DNA from: Actinophytocola algeriensis
GTDB lineage: Bacteria > Actinomycetota > Actinomycetes > Mycobacteriales > Pseudonocardiaceae
DNA length: 64,000 bases
Assembly (NCBI RefSeq): GCF_014203735.1
Contig: NZ_JACHJQ010000008.1
Coordinates: 248,001-312,000, forward strand
Reading direction: 5' to 3'
In this document: one piece after another, positions 1 to 7,944 of the stretch
Layout: every line of letters starts with the position of its first letter
Numbering within the stretch: the first letter of the stretch is position 1
Position numbers and translations under genes: made by a program
Notes under the pieces: generated by a model
Seen by the model: only the letters and a program-made list of their open reading frames with translations
Databases searched by the model: none
What the model was told of the DNA's origin: nothing

Positions 1-360
1 GAAGCTGCGGACCGCGTCGTCGACGCGGCCGATCATGGTCAGGAGCAGCCCGCGCTGGAGCAGCAGCACGCCCCGGTTGTCGTCGGTGATCAGCGTGTCC
101 ATGCTGTCCAGCAGCCCGAAGCCCCGATCGCTGTTGCCGCGCGCGACCTCGGCGGCGGCCAGCGTGCCGAGGAGGCGGAACGTCAGCTCGCGGTGCGCCT
201 GCCAGGACCCCGTGGCGCCCGGCCAGCCGAGCAGCCGCAGGCCCGCCCGCAGCGACCGGGCCCCGAGCAGCGGCCGGCCCCGGTTGAGCGCCTCGAGGCC
301 ACGCGCGTGCAGCTCGCGCGCGCGAGCACCACGGGCCTCCTCGGCCTCGACACGGGGCAT
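1..360 (-). CDS. TPR protein, N-terminal part (probable CHAT-domain protein), truncated by window edge
   Basis: The frame is open from ATG at 360 to the left edge (120 codons, no stop). The N-terminus (MPRVEAEEARGARARELHAR) is followed by helical pairs rich in Leu/Ala/Arg such as LHARGLEALNRGRPLLGA and LLLQRGLLLTMIGRVDDAV, which read as TPR units. Actinomycete CHAT-domain proteins commonly begin this way, and the upstream subtilase and beta-sandwich genes are typical neighbours, so a C-terminal CHAT (caspase-like) peptidase domain is inferred but lies outside the window. The start was chosen because a -10-like GATACT lies 6 nt upstream and no Shine-Dalgarno is visible. A plain TPR regulator is the alternative. 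Confidence 0.6.
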   Translation of the reverse strand, partial: MPRVEAEEARGARARELHARGLEALNRGRPLLGARSLRAGLRLLGWPGATGSWQAHRELTFRLLGTLAAAEVARGNSDRGFGLLDSMDTLITDDNRGVLLLQRGLLLTMIGRVDDAVRSF

Positions 361-366
361 CTGGCC

Positions 367-437
367 AGTATCGGGGCCACCTGGCCGTCGTGACAGTGGT
401 TTATGACCACTGGTTCATGGTCATTTGTTCATGGTCA
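367..437 (-). promoter_or_regulatory. Operator-like repeats and leaderless promoter of the TPR/CHAT gene
   Basis: Two copies of GTTCATGGTCA lie at 413-423 and 427-437 (14-bp period). They abut a perfect 7-5-7 inverted repeat at 394-412 (arms CAGTGGT/ACCACTG). Reading towards the gene, a GATACT hexamer (372 to 367) ends 6 nt before ATG 360. The arrangement suggests a dedicated promoter with its own regulator inside an otherwise tightly packed operon. Confidence 0.45.
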
Positions 438-473
438 CCGGTCACTTGTCCTGTTTCGGGCATCGCGGGGTCG

Positions 474-962
474 TCACAGCTCGATCGTCGGTGTGATGAC
501 CCGGTGGGCGCCGTCGGGGTCGTGCACGACGAGCCGCACGGTCCCGGCGGGCACCGCGTCGAGCGAGAACCGGCCGGTGTCGTCGGACTCGGTCGATCGC
601 GGGCCTGCCGGGCAGCGCACCTCGATCCGGCGGCACGCGGCGGGCGTGAGCCACCCGTCGATGCGCGTGGTGCCGTCGACGCCCTGCTCGAGGGTGATCA
701 TGATCGTCAGGCTGTCGCCCTGGAACGTGACGAGCCGGGTGAACTCGTCGGAGCGGGCGCCGGCCAGCGACGACATCTCGACCAGCCGCGACAGCTCCAC
801 GTCGACGTCGTCCAGCTCGATCGCGAACCGCACGCGGTCGACGAGGCCGGGCGGCACCGGGTCGGCGGCGTCCAGCATCGCCGCCACGGCGGCGAGCAGG
901 GCGACGTCGTCCTCGGGCAGACCCTGGGTCTCTGCCCGGTCGTCGGCGCGGTCCTGGCTCAC
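474..962 (-). CDS. Beta-sandwich (carboxypeptidase-regulatory-like) small protein of subtilase/CHAT operon
   Basis: A 162-aa soluble protein with no signal peptide or TM segment. An acidic N-terminal half (residues 1-60, LPEDDVALLAAVAAMLD) precedes a C-terminal half with beta strands ending in DTGRFSLDAVPAGTVRLVVH, the signature turn-and-strand pattern of carboxypeptidase-regulatory-like (CNA-B-like) sandwiches. Proteins of this type are often encoded between a sigma factor or subtilase gene and a TPR-CHAT gene in actinomycetes and are uncharacterised; an adaptor role is inference. GTG 962 is used because GGGGA lies 7 nt upstream and the GTG overlaps the TGA of the preceding tiny ORF (GTGA), implying translational coupling. 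Confidence 0.7.
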   Translation of the reverse strand: MSQDRADDRAETQGLPEDDVALLAAVAAMLDAADPVPPGLVDRVRFAIELDDVDVELSRLVEMSSLAGARSDEFTRLVTFQGDSLTIMITLEQGVDGTTRIDGWLTPAACRRIEVRCPAGPRSTESDDTGRFSLDAVPAGTVRLVVHDPDGAHRVITPTIEL

Positions 963-1051
963 CGCCGGTTCCCCGTCCTGCCGGCCGTCAGCGACCGGCG
1001 CACCTTGGCGAGCAACGGCGCGTCGACCTCCTTCCAGATCGTGGTGTGCAC
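959..1051 (-). CDS. Tiny 30-aa ORF coupled between subtilase and beta-sandwich genes
   Basis: GTG 1051 starts 3 nt after the subtilase stop. GGAG, inside the last subtilase codons, is 9 nt upstream, and the ORF ends by overlapping the next start as GTGA. The product (begins MHTTIWKEVDAPLLAKVRRS) is basic and helical with no membrane segment. It is too short for standard gene calling. Its only support is position, a plausible Shine-Dalgarno and the stop/start coupling at both ends; it could simply be a translational bridge that carries ribosomes to the next gene. Confidence 0.45.
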   Translation of the reverse strand: MHTTIWKEVDAPLLAKVRRSLTAGRTGNRR

Positions 1052-1054
1052 CTG

Positions 1055-2620
1055 TCAGCACTCCGTGCAGGTGTCGACCGCGCGGCGTGCGCGTTCCCGC
1101 ATCGCGTCCTGGCTGACCAGCCCCATCCGTAGTCGCCCGGAGTCGGCGTCGGCCTGTTCGACCAGCTTGTTGGCGAGCGCGGCCGCGGCGTGGGGCCCGG
1201 CGAACGACGTGCCGTGCCACATGGCGAATCCGCTGGTGAAGTCGTCCGGGTCCAGCGACTCGCGGTCCAGCTCGCGGATCACGTTCGCGGGCCCGGTGCT
1301 CCCGCGCAGCCTCGGGAACGTGCTCACGACCGCCGCGCCCGTCGCCCACGCGTGCACCCAGGGCGCCTGGTTGGAGAAGAACGCCTTGGTGCCGTTGGGG
1401 TTGAGCGCGCCGACGCTGAGCACCGGCTGGCCACCGCCGGACGGTGGGGTGATGGCGAGCGCGGCCGGGAAGAACGGGCGGGTCGTGGCGTCGTTGCCCG
1501 CGGCCGCGACGACCAGCACGCCGAGGTCGCTGAGCTCGCCGAGCAGCCGGGCGAACTCGGTCGTCTCGGCCTCGTCCTGGACTGTCTCGACGTAGTAGCC
1601 GATGGAGATCGACAGGATGTCGACCATGTCGGCGGGGTTGCCGCCGGGGGCCTGCGCTGCCCGGACCTGCTCGACGAGCCGCTCCAGCGCGGCCAGCACG
1701 TCGCTCTCGTAGGCGACGCCGTCCCCGGCCATCACCCTGGCGACCGCGACCTCGGAGTCGGGCGCGACCTGCCGGATGATGCCCGCGATGAACGTGCCGT
1801 GCCCGACGTGCCGGTCCAGTTCGCCGGTCAGCGGGTTGGCGGGCACGTCGGCGTCCCAGTGGTCCTCGATCAGGCGTGCCGCGGTGCCTGCCTCCCGGCT
1901 GCTCGCGGTGATGGCGTCCTGGACCTCCTTGAGGACGCGGATGAAGCCGCCCGGGGGGATGTCGGTGTCGCGGTCGGTGATGCCGAACCACTCGTGCGGC
2001 GAGATGCCGGTGTCCAGGACCGCGATCACGGGCCTGCGGTCGAACCCGCTGCCGTTGACGAGCGGCCGTGCCCTCGGCGGCCGGACGGACATGGTGACCG
2101 GCACCGGCCCGCCCCGCGCGGACCGCAGGTAGGAGTCCCGGCTGAACCAGCTGTGCGAGTCCCACGGTGCGGGCCCGGCGCCATGGGAGTCCCACGGCGC
2201 GGGCCCGATGCCGTGCGAGTCCCATGGCGCCGGGTCGAGCCCGAGGAACAACAGGTGCTCCAGGCCGACCTTCTCCCCGGCGTTCGCGTCCCGCAGGTGC
2301 GAGAGCGCGTACGCGGCGTCCACTTTCGCGGGCTTGTCCGGGTCGCGGGCCTCGATCCGGACAAGCGGCGGCCGGTGCCCGTCCTCGGCCGTGTCGGCCC
2401 CCACGAGTTTGAGGTTGATGTCGGCGAGGGACTGCTCGACGGCGTCGCGGTCCGCGGTGCGCGCCACGCGCAGGACATCGGCGCGGTACGCCGTGCCCGA
2501 GGGCGCGGTTTCCGCCCGCAGCACGCGCGCACCGTGTCTGGCCAGCAGGTTCGCCGGTACGTCCGGCACGCTCCTGCCGAGCCCGTCGTCACCGGTGTCA
2601 CGGCGTATGTAGAAGTGCAT
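1055..2620 (-). CDS. Cytoplasmic S8 (subtilisin-like) serine peptidase
   Basis: A 521-aa subtilase. The triad is visible as D203 (VIAVLDTGIS), H274 (HVGHGTFIAG) and S472 (HGTSFAGPH), with oxyanion N376 (AAAGND). There is no signal peptide, so it should act inside the cell. Residues 1-125 form a pro-domain-like region with a repeated 'RVARTADRDAVEQSLADIN' helix, followed by three near-identical GPAPWDSH repeats (about 128-157) just before the catalytic core. The start at ATG 2620 has GGGGAGG upstream; a longer in-frame start at 2701 lacks this. It heads the operon with the tiny ORF, the beta-sandwich protein and the TPR/CHAT gene. Intracellular subtilases beside CHAT peptidases are typical of predicted conflict or programmed-death cassettes; substrates are unknown. 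Confidence 0.9.
   Translation of the reverse strand: MHFYIRRDTGDDGLGRSVPDVPANLLARHGARVLRAETAPSGTAYRADVLRVARTADRDAVEQSLADINLKLVGADTAEDGHRPPLVRIEARDPDKPAKVDAAYALSHLRDANAGEKVGLEHLLFLGLDPAPWDSHGIGPAPWDSHGAGPAPWDSHSWFSRDSYLRSARGGPVPVTMSVRPPRARPLVNGSGFDRRPVIAVLDTGISPHEWFGITDRDTDIPPGGFIRVLKEVQDAITASSREAGTAARLIEDHWDADVPANPLTGELDRHVGHGTFIAGIIRQVAPDSEVAVARVMAGDGVAYESDVLAALERLVEQVRAAQAPGGNPADMVDILSISIGYYVETVQDEAETTEFARLLGELSDLGVLVVAAAGNDATTRPFFPAALAITPPSGGGQPVLSVGALNPNGTKAFFSNQAPWVHAWATGAAVVSTFPRLRGSTGPANVIRELDRESLDPDDFTSGFAMWHGTSFAGPHAAAALANKLVEQADADSGRLRMGLVSQDAMRERARRAVDTCTEC
2150..2239 (-). repeat. Three GPAPWDSH tandem repeats inside the subtilase
   Basis: Residues about 128-157 of the subtilase read as three consecutive 10-residue units ending PAPWDSH (third-position differences between copies at DNA level). 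The segment separates the pro-region from the catalytic domain and may be a cleavable or docking linker. Confidence 0.8.
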
Positions 2621-2819
2621 CGAGACCTCCCCGTCCCTTGGCACACAGCATCGTTCGTCACAGCAGTGCGGAATGATCCACCGGAGATACACTTTGGACA
2701 TAACGAAATGGTCACGGCCACCTGTTCAGTACTTCCGGAACGAGCCGTACCAAGATCAACAACGGCGCCCGGGTGCCGCGTGAGGAGCAGGACTCGGGTT
2801 GCCCGGGCCGACGGGCTGA

Positions 2820-3671
2820 TCAGGCGGGCACGACGACCTTGACCCCGCCCTTGAGCAGCGTGAACCGGGCCGGGTCGAGCTCGTGGAGGTCGCCGTCCAC
2901 GTTGAACTCGGTGCCTGGCGGCACGTCGACCTCGATCTCGTGGCCTCGGTGGTGTGGGACGTCGTCCTGTTGCGTGAGCATGCCGCGCCGCATGTGGTAG
3001 CCGTGGCGTACGAGCGAGAGCCGTGACCTGGCGGGTACGACCGCGACGTCGAGGTGGTCGTCGTCGTGGCGGGTGCCGCCGATGTTGGAGCCGCCGCCGA
3101 ACGCGCCGCTGACCGCCACGACGACCTGCCACGCCTCCCCGTCGAACACGGGTTCGCCGTCGACCAGCACGCGGCACGGGGTGTGCGGCGCGGTCAGCCC
3201 GGCCCGCAGCGCGCCCCACGCGTACGCGAGTGCCCCGAGCCGGGCCTTGTGCGGCTTGGCGAGCCTGCTCGCGACCGCGGACAGGCCCGCGGCGGCGGCG
3301 TTGACGAACGGGTGCCCGCCGACGAGCCCGATCTCCCGCTGCTCGGTCCGCGCGTGCGGGTCGGCGGCCAGCCGGCACGCCTGGTCCAGGTCCGTTGGCA
3401 GGCCGAGCGCGCCGGCGAAGTCGTTGGCGGTACCGGTGGCCAGCACCGCGAGCGGGACACCGGCGGCCGCCGCCGCGCGGGCCGCGGCGCCGACGGAGCC
3501 GTCGCCACCGGCGACCACGACCCGCTCGGTGCCGTCCGGCAGTGGGTCGCCGAGCTGGTCGAGGTCCCACGGTTCGACCTCGGCGCCGGCGTCGGTGAGC
3601 AGCCGCCGCACCCGGTCGGCGTCGGTGCGTCCGCTGCCGGAGAGCCGGTTTGCCACGAGGACGGTGCGCAT
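2820..3671 (-). CDS. Diacylglycerol/lipid kinase family protein (YegS/DagK-like)
   Basis: 283 aa. The kinase signature GGDGSV (residues 55-60) and the GTANDFA motif (80-86) that closes the nucleotide site are both intact, followed by the beta-sandwich half (EFNVDGDLHEL near the C-terminus). The family phosphorylates diacylglycerol, sphingosine-like or related lipids with ATP at the inner face of the membrane; the exact lipid cannot be read from sequence. It precedes the subtilase on the same strand by a 199-bp gap, so co-transcription is uncertain. The gap holds GCCCGGG-type palindromes (2767-2808) that could form a weak terminator. Confidence 0.88.
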   Translation of the reverse strand: MRTVLVANRLSGSGRTDADRVRRLLTDAGAEVEPWDLDQLGDPLPDGTERVVVAGGDGSVGAAARAAAAAGVPLAVLATGTANDFAGALGLPTDLDQACRLAADPHARTEQREIGLVGGHPFVNAAAAGLSAVASRLAKPHKARLGALAYAWGALRAGLTAPHTPCRVLVDGEPVFDGEAWQVVVAVSGAFGGGSNIGGTRHDDDHLDVAVVPARSRLSLVRHGYHMRRGMLTQQDDVPHHRGHEIEVDVPPGTEFNVDGDLHELDPARFTLLKGGVKVVVPA

Positions 3672-3698
3672 CCGGACATTCTGCCCGGTCCGGCGCGG

Positions 3699-5231
3699 TC
3701 AGGGGATGGCGTAACCCTTGCACGCGGTCTCGGAGCACACGGCGAACCACGTGTCGCCCAGCCGGGCCAGCGCGCCGTACGTCCAGGCCTCGCCGGTTCC
3801 GAGGTCGTAGCCCACCACGTCGCTGCCGCTGTCGGTGACGAGCACGTGGGAGTCGGTGATGGTCACCCGCGAGCCGCCGACGCTGCCGGAGAACGGTGCG
3901 CGCCAGGCGGGTTTGGCGTCACCCACCCGGTAGGCGACCAGCTCGGCGTTGCCCGCCGCCGCGGCCTCGACGACGAGGAGGGTCGTGCCGGACGCGGCGA
4001 TCGCCTCGCCGCCGACCGGTGCCGACCACTCGACGGCGCCGGTGTCGAGGTTCAGGACGCTGGGCGCGCCGTTCTGCGCGGTGACGCCGAGGCGCCCGTC
4101 GTTGTTGGACTCCGGGAAGCTCCCGCAGTACTTGCCGTCGTGCTCCTTGGCGGTGCGCGCGGTGTACTGCCACTTCTGACCGGCGCCTGCGACGGCGAAC
4201 CCGGTCAGCAGCGCGGTGCAGCCGTCGGCCGGGTTGTCGTCCTCACCGTTGCTCGTGACGATCGTGCGTTCGGTGACGGCGTCGATCGAGCCGACGCGGT
4301 CGTCCCCGCCGTCGTAGCCGCGGCCGAGGGTGGCGCCGGTGGCCGGGTCGTTGGCGCTGAGGACGTAGGTGTCCGCACCGGTCGCGTACGCCCCCACCAG
4401 CAGGAACGGCGGGGTCGGGAGGGCCTGGGTGCCGTCGGTCAGGTGCTCCACCCGGGAGCTGGCGTAGGTCGGGACCTGCCAGCGGACCGTGTTGCTCGCC
4501 GGGTCGCGGGCGCTGAGGGTGCAGTCGCCGATGCGGTTGTTCTGCCCGCCGTAGCAGACCGACAGGTAGATCGTGTCGGCGGTGACCGACCACAGCGAGG
4601 CCTCGGTCTCCCGCCAGACCTCGGTGCCGGTGGCGGCGTCCAGCGCGATGATCACCTGCGGCTGCGGCCAGCGGTCGTCGTCGGGGTTGTTGTAGCCGAT
4701 GATCACGTGGCGCCCGGTGACCCGGAGGGTGAAGTAGTCGACCTTCGGCGGGGTGAAGCGCCAGACCTCCTTGCCGGCCTTGTCCAGGCCGATGACCTCC
4801 TCGCGCTTCTCGAGGACGTACCCGGTGGCGGTGACCGCGAACCCGCTGACGTCGTACTCCTCCGTCCCCGCTGGCATCGTCACCGTCCACAGTGGCGATC
4901 CGGGGTACGCGGGCAGGTCGGCGGGCGCCGCGGGGGACGACGAGGGCAGGCCGGTCGGGGGCGCGGCGAACTGGCTGCTCAGCGCCGGGATCCTGCCGCT
5001 GGGCACCGGCCGCCCGTCCCCGGTCGACAGCGTCACCACGAGCGTCGCCACGACGGCGACCACCACGACCGCGGCCGCCGCGAGCAGCAGGACGCGTCGC
5101 TCGCGCCAGAACGCGGTCAGCGCGGCGCGGTGTCCGTTGTGGTCTCCGGTTCCGGCCGCGTCCGGCTCTGGTGCGCGGTCCTCGGCCGGGTCCGGCTGGT
5201 CCGGTTGGTCCCCGGCGTGCGGCTGCGTCAT
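3699..5231 (-). CDS. Membrane-anchored PQQ-like beta-propeller protein
   Basis: 510 aa. A Pro/Asp-rich cytoplasmic N-terminus (residues 1-45) is followed by one TM helix (about 52-72, LLLAAAAVVVVAVVATLVV), a Pro/Ser linker and an extracytoplasmic domain with repeated blades (VIALDAATGTEVWR, YVLSANDPATGATLG, SVLNLDTGAVEWSA, VVGYDLGTGEAWTYG), the W-motif of PQQ/quinoprotein-like propellers. No metal or PQQ ligands can be assigned, so a binding or scaffold role is more likely than dehydrogenase activity. ATG 5231 has GGAGG 7-8 nt upstream; the ORF extends further but without support. It is divergent from the gene at 5359 across a spaced inverted repeat. Confidence 0.8.
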   Translation of the reverse strand: MTQPHAGDQPDQPDPAEDRAPEPDAAGTGDHNGHRAALTAFWRERRVLLLAAAAVVVVAVVATLVVTLSTGDGRPVPSGRIPALSSQFAAPPTGLPSSSPAAPADLPAYPGSPLWTVTMPAGTEEYDVSGFAVTATGYVLEKREEVIGLDKAGKEVWRFTPPKVDYFTLRVTGRHVIIGYNNPDDDRWPQPQVIIALDAATGTEVWRETEASLWSVTADTIYLSVCYGGQNNRIGDCTLSARDPASNTVRWQVPTYASSRVEHLTDGTQALPTPPFLLVGAYATGADTYVLSANDPATGATLGRGYDGGDDRVGSIDAVTERTIVTSNGEDDNPADGCTALLTGFAVAGAGQKWQYTARTAKEHDGKYCGSFPESNNDGRLGVTAQNGAPSVLNLDTGAVEWSAPVGGEAIAASGTTLLVVEAAAAGNAELVAYRVGDAKPAWRAPFSGSVGGSRVTITDSHVLVTDSGSDVVGYDLGTGEAWTYGALARLGDTWFAVCSETACKGYAIP

Positions 5232-5255
5232 CGTGGCTCCTCCCTGCTGCCCGGG

Positions 5256-5300
5256 AGGATATTCGGCCAATCCCGCACGCGGCGGGCAAACGGCCGAATA
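5256..5300. promoter_or_regulatory. Spaced inverted repeat between divergent promoters
   Basis: TATTCGGCC (5260-5268) and GGCCGAATA (5292-5300) form a perfect 9-bp inverted repeat separated by 23 bp. On the minus strand the repeat runs into TATCCT (5261 to 5256), a plausible -10 for the propeller gene. A regulator shared by both divergent genes is inferred. Confidence 0.4.
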
Positions 5301-5358
5301 CGATGCTGCGCGTCCCGCCGTGCGGGGATCCGGTTGACCTGACGGTGAGGAGTCCGAA

Positions 5359-6444
5359 GTGGAGTCGTCGCGGCCCGGCGCGCTTCCGGTGCGGGAACCC
5401 CGCCGGCGCTTCGTCGCGCCGATCGTGTTCGGCCTGATCGGCGCCGTGGTCGCGGTGTGGATCACCGTGGCGGTGGCGACGAGCCGCGACCCGGAGGAGA
5501 CGGTCGAGGCGTACCTCTCGGCGATCGCGGAGAAGGACGTCGACGGCGCGCTCGAGTTCGTGTCCGACGTGCCCTACGGCGACACCGCGGCGTTCCTCAC
5601 CCCGGACGCGATCAGCGACGACTGGTGGGTGGTGTCGGTGACGGAGGTCGGCCGCGAGTACAGCTCGTCGGCGCGGGTCAAGGCCGTGATCGCCGGTCCC
5701 GGTGGCACCGCGGAGGGTGAGTTCGAGGTGAACGAGTACGACGACGAGTGGACCCTGTGGGATCCGTTCGTGACGGTGCGGTTCCCGGCGTCGCCCGTGT
5801 CCTACGTCCGGGTCAACGACAAGGTGGTGCCGAAACCGGCCGACTCCAACGGTTTCGAGTCCTACGACCTGTTCCCGGGGATCTACCGGTTCTACGGTTC
5901 CGTGCCGGGCGTGGTGGACACGCAGAGGACCGGTGCCGTGGCGGCGTTCCCGAGCGAGGACCCCGACGAGATCCTGGTCGTGCCGTCCACACTGACACCC
6001 GCGAAGGACACCGTCGAACGGCTGCGGAAGGCGGTGGACGAACGCATCGACGAGTGCGCCACGTTCACCACCCCGGCCCCGTACGGCGACTGTCCATTCG
6101 CGACAGACGGCGACATCGACACTCCCGACGGCAAGCGGGTGAGCGACCTGCACGGGCTCACGTGGAAGGTCTCGACCTACCCGGTGGTGACGATGACCGA
6201 CGACCGTTCGCAGGAGTTCAGCCCGGCGTTCGCGCTGAGCGTCACGTCGCCTGGTTCGGTGGCGCTCAGCGGCAGCGGGGAGGACACCGACGGCAACCCG
6301 ACCACGTTCACGGTCAACTGCGAGATCGACCTGACGGGCCTCCGGGCCACGGTCGACGCCCGGGGCGAGGTCGAGCTGACCCCGTTCGCGGGATCGGGTG
6401 ACCCCAACCTGGGCGACTTCGACACCTGCAGGCGCGACACATGA
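5359..6444 (+). CDS. Anchored exported protein, first of a duplicated pair
   Basis: 361 aa, GTG start with GGTGAGGAG 6 nt upstream. One N-terminal TM helix (about 20-44) leads into a 'DPEETVEAYLSAIAEKDVDGAL' helix like the start of DUF4878/NTF2-like domains, then beta-rich sequence. Four Cys in the C-terminal half (CATFTTPAPYGDCPF, FTVNCEID, DTC) probably form two disulphides outside the cell. The next gene repeats the same plan and overlaps by ATGA, so the two are co-translated paralogues. Function unknown; possible partner subunits or envelope lipoprotein-like sensors. Confidence 0.75.
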   Translation: MESSRPGALPVREPRRRFVAPIVFGLIGAVVAVWITVAVATSRDPEETVEAYLSAIAEKDVDGALEFVSDVPYGDTAAFLTPDAISDDWWVVSVTEVGREYSSSARVKAVIAGPGGTAEGEFEVNEYDDEWTLWDPFVTVRFPASPVSYVRVNDKVVPKPADSNGFESYDLFPGIYRFYGSVPGVVDTQRTGAVAAFPSEDPDEILVVPSTLTPAKDTVERLRKAVDERIDECATFTTPAPYGDCPFATDGDIDTPDGKRVSDLHGLTWKVSTYPVVTMTDDRSQEFSPAFALSVTSPGSVALSGSGEDTDGNPTTFTVNCEIDLTGLRATVDARGEVELTPFAGSGDPNLGDFDTCRRDT

Positions 6445-7811
6445 CGAACCCCACGGAGCCCCAGCCCATGCCCGGCACCGAACCGGCCCACCCCGCCGAG
6501 GATGGGGACGCCGCACCCACCGACGCCACCTCGCCGGAAGACCTTCCCGCCGACGACACCGCTTCGGGCGCCGACGCGCCGTCTACCGCCTCGTCCGATG
6601 AGGTCCCGGAGGACTCCGCCGCCGACGTCGCGCCCGCCGATGGCGCGCCTGCCTCCGAGGGCGTCTCCCCCGCCGACGAGCCGGTCGAGCCCGCTGACGA
6701 GCCCTCCGACGGCGCCGCTCCCGGTGATCCGGCGTCCGGCGAGTCCACTTCCGCCACCCCGCCCCCGGTCGGGGGAACCGTGCCGGCGTGGTGGCGGTGG
6801 GTCGGGCTGCACCGCAAGCCGGTGAGTCTCGTCGCCGGGCTGGTTGTCGTCGCGGTCGTGGGGACGATCGTCGCGGTGTCGGTCGGCGGGCAGGGTCCCA
6901 GGGACGTCGTCCAGTCCTATCTGGACGCCATCCGGTCCGGTGACGCGCAGGCGGCGCTGGAGATCGCCGGGGAACCCGACGACGAGGAGGACCGGCTGCG
7001 GTTCTTGTCGGCGGACGCCCTCGCCGACGACTGGACGGTCGACGCGGTCGTGGAGCGGAACGTGCGCGAGGACGAGGCGGACGTCGACGTCACGTTCCGG
7101 GCCGGGGACATCGCGCGGCAGGGCCGTTTCCACCTCGTGAAGGGTGACGACGGCTGGACCATGGAGTCGCCGTTCGTCAAGGTGGACCTGGCGGTGGGTG
7201 ACCTCGACGTCGTCGAGCTGGGTGCCGTGCGGCAGGCCGCGGACCGGGACGTGACGACCCAGGTGGTGCCGCTGCTGCTGTTCCCCGGCGTGTACGAGCT
7301 GTACCCCAGCCTCCGGGAGCGGCTCGCGTTCGACCAGCCGCTGCTCGTCGTCCCGCCGACCGCGTTCAACGACGGGGCCGTGCGGGTCACCGCGGCCTAC
7401 ACGCTGACCGACGCGGGCGCCGCGGCCGCGCAGGAAGCGGTGAACGCCAGCGTCGACAGGTGCGCGACGCACACGCGGGCCAGGCCGCCCGGCTGCCCGT
7501 TCGACATCTCCGACGACTCCACCGTCCGGAGCCTCGAGGAGGTGACCGACATCGCGTGGACGATCGTGACCCACCCCGAGGCCCACTTCCCGGCCACGAG
7601 GACCGGCATCGAGCTCGTCGTCCGCAGGCCGGGCACCGTGAAGGTGACCGGCACCGGTGTGCCCGAGGACGGCGGCGCCCGCACCCCGTTCACGCTGACC
7701 TGCGAGTTCGGCGTCGACAACCTCATCATCGACGTGACCGCGGACGGCGTCGAGATCGGCAACGACGTCGGCGACGACTACTCGGCCGCGCTCGGGACCG
7801 AATGCTTCTGA
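6441..7811 (+). CDS. Anchored exported protein with long acidic disordered N-terminus, second paralogue
   Basis: 456 aa. Residues 1-115 are Asp/Glu/Pro/Ala-rich and cytoplasmic, followed by a TM helix (about 130-152) and an ectodomain that matches the upstream gene in order: 'GPRDVVQSYLDAIRSGDAQAALE', a central beta region, CATHTRARPPGCPFD, FTLTCEFG and a final ECF. The gene overlaps its neighbour by 4 bp (ATGA). The long acidic tail is absent from the first paralogue, so the duplicates have diverged mainly inside the cell. Family function is unknown. Confidence 0.75.
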   Translation: MTNPTEPQPMPGTEPAHPAEDGDAAPTDATSPEDLPADDTASGADAPSTASSDEVPEDSAADVAPADGAPASEGVSPADEPVEPADEPSDGAAPGDPASGESTSATPPPVGGTVPAWWRWVGLHRKPVSLVAGLVVVAVVGTIVAVSVGGQGPRDVVQSYLDAIRSGDAQAALEIAGEPDDEEDRLRFLSADALADDWTVDAVVERNVREDEADVDVTFRAGDIARQGRFHLVKGDDGWTMESPFVKVDLAVGDLDVVELGAVRQAADRDVTTQVVPLLLFPGVYELYPSLRERLAFDQPLLVVPPTAFNDGAVRVTAAYTLTDAGAAAAQEAVNASVDRCATHTRARPPGCPFDISDDSTVRSLEEVTDIAWTIVTHPEAHFPATRTGIELVVRRPGTVKVTGTGVPEDGGARTPFTLTCEFGVDNLIIDVTADGVEIGNDVGDDYSAALGTECF

Positions 7812-7880
7812 CCGCACACCGTGCGGTCACGACCCGGCGGGTGCTCGCCGCGGGCTGGTACGCCCCCGGCGGAAATCCGG

Positions 7881-7910
7881 ATGACCGGTTCGCCCGGGTT
7901 GATCTACCCT
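7881..7910 (+). promoter_or_regulatory. Promoter of the ABC-F leader transcript
   Basis: ATGACC (7881-7886) and TACCCT (7905-7910) with 18-bp spacing match a housekeeping -35/-10. The predicted transcription start falls at the GTG/ATG of the leader ORF (7918/7921), making the leader peptide leaderless. Confidence 0.5.
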
Positions 7911-7917
7911 GACCGAC

Positions 7918-7944
7918 GTGATGCAGCAACTGCTCTTCCTCTGA
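7918..7944 (+). CDS. Leader peptide ahead of ABC-F gene
   Basis: A micro-ORF of 8 codons from GTG 7918 (or 7 from ATG 7921; peptide MQQLLFL) that ends with TGA just before a nested GC-rich hairpin. Short leaders of this kind precede ribosome-protection ABC-F genes, where an antibiotic-stalled ribosome on the leader changes downstream RNA folding. It is supported by the promoter position and by the hairpin beginning next to its stop codon. Confidence 0.5.
   Translation: MMQQLLFL

Noticed and set aside
394-412. CAGTGGT/ACCACTG hairpin as an intrinsic terminator
   Set aside because: No T run and it lies just before a start codon, so an operator is more likely.
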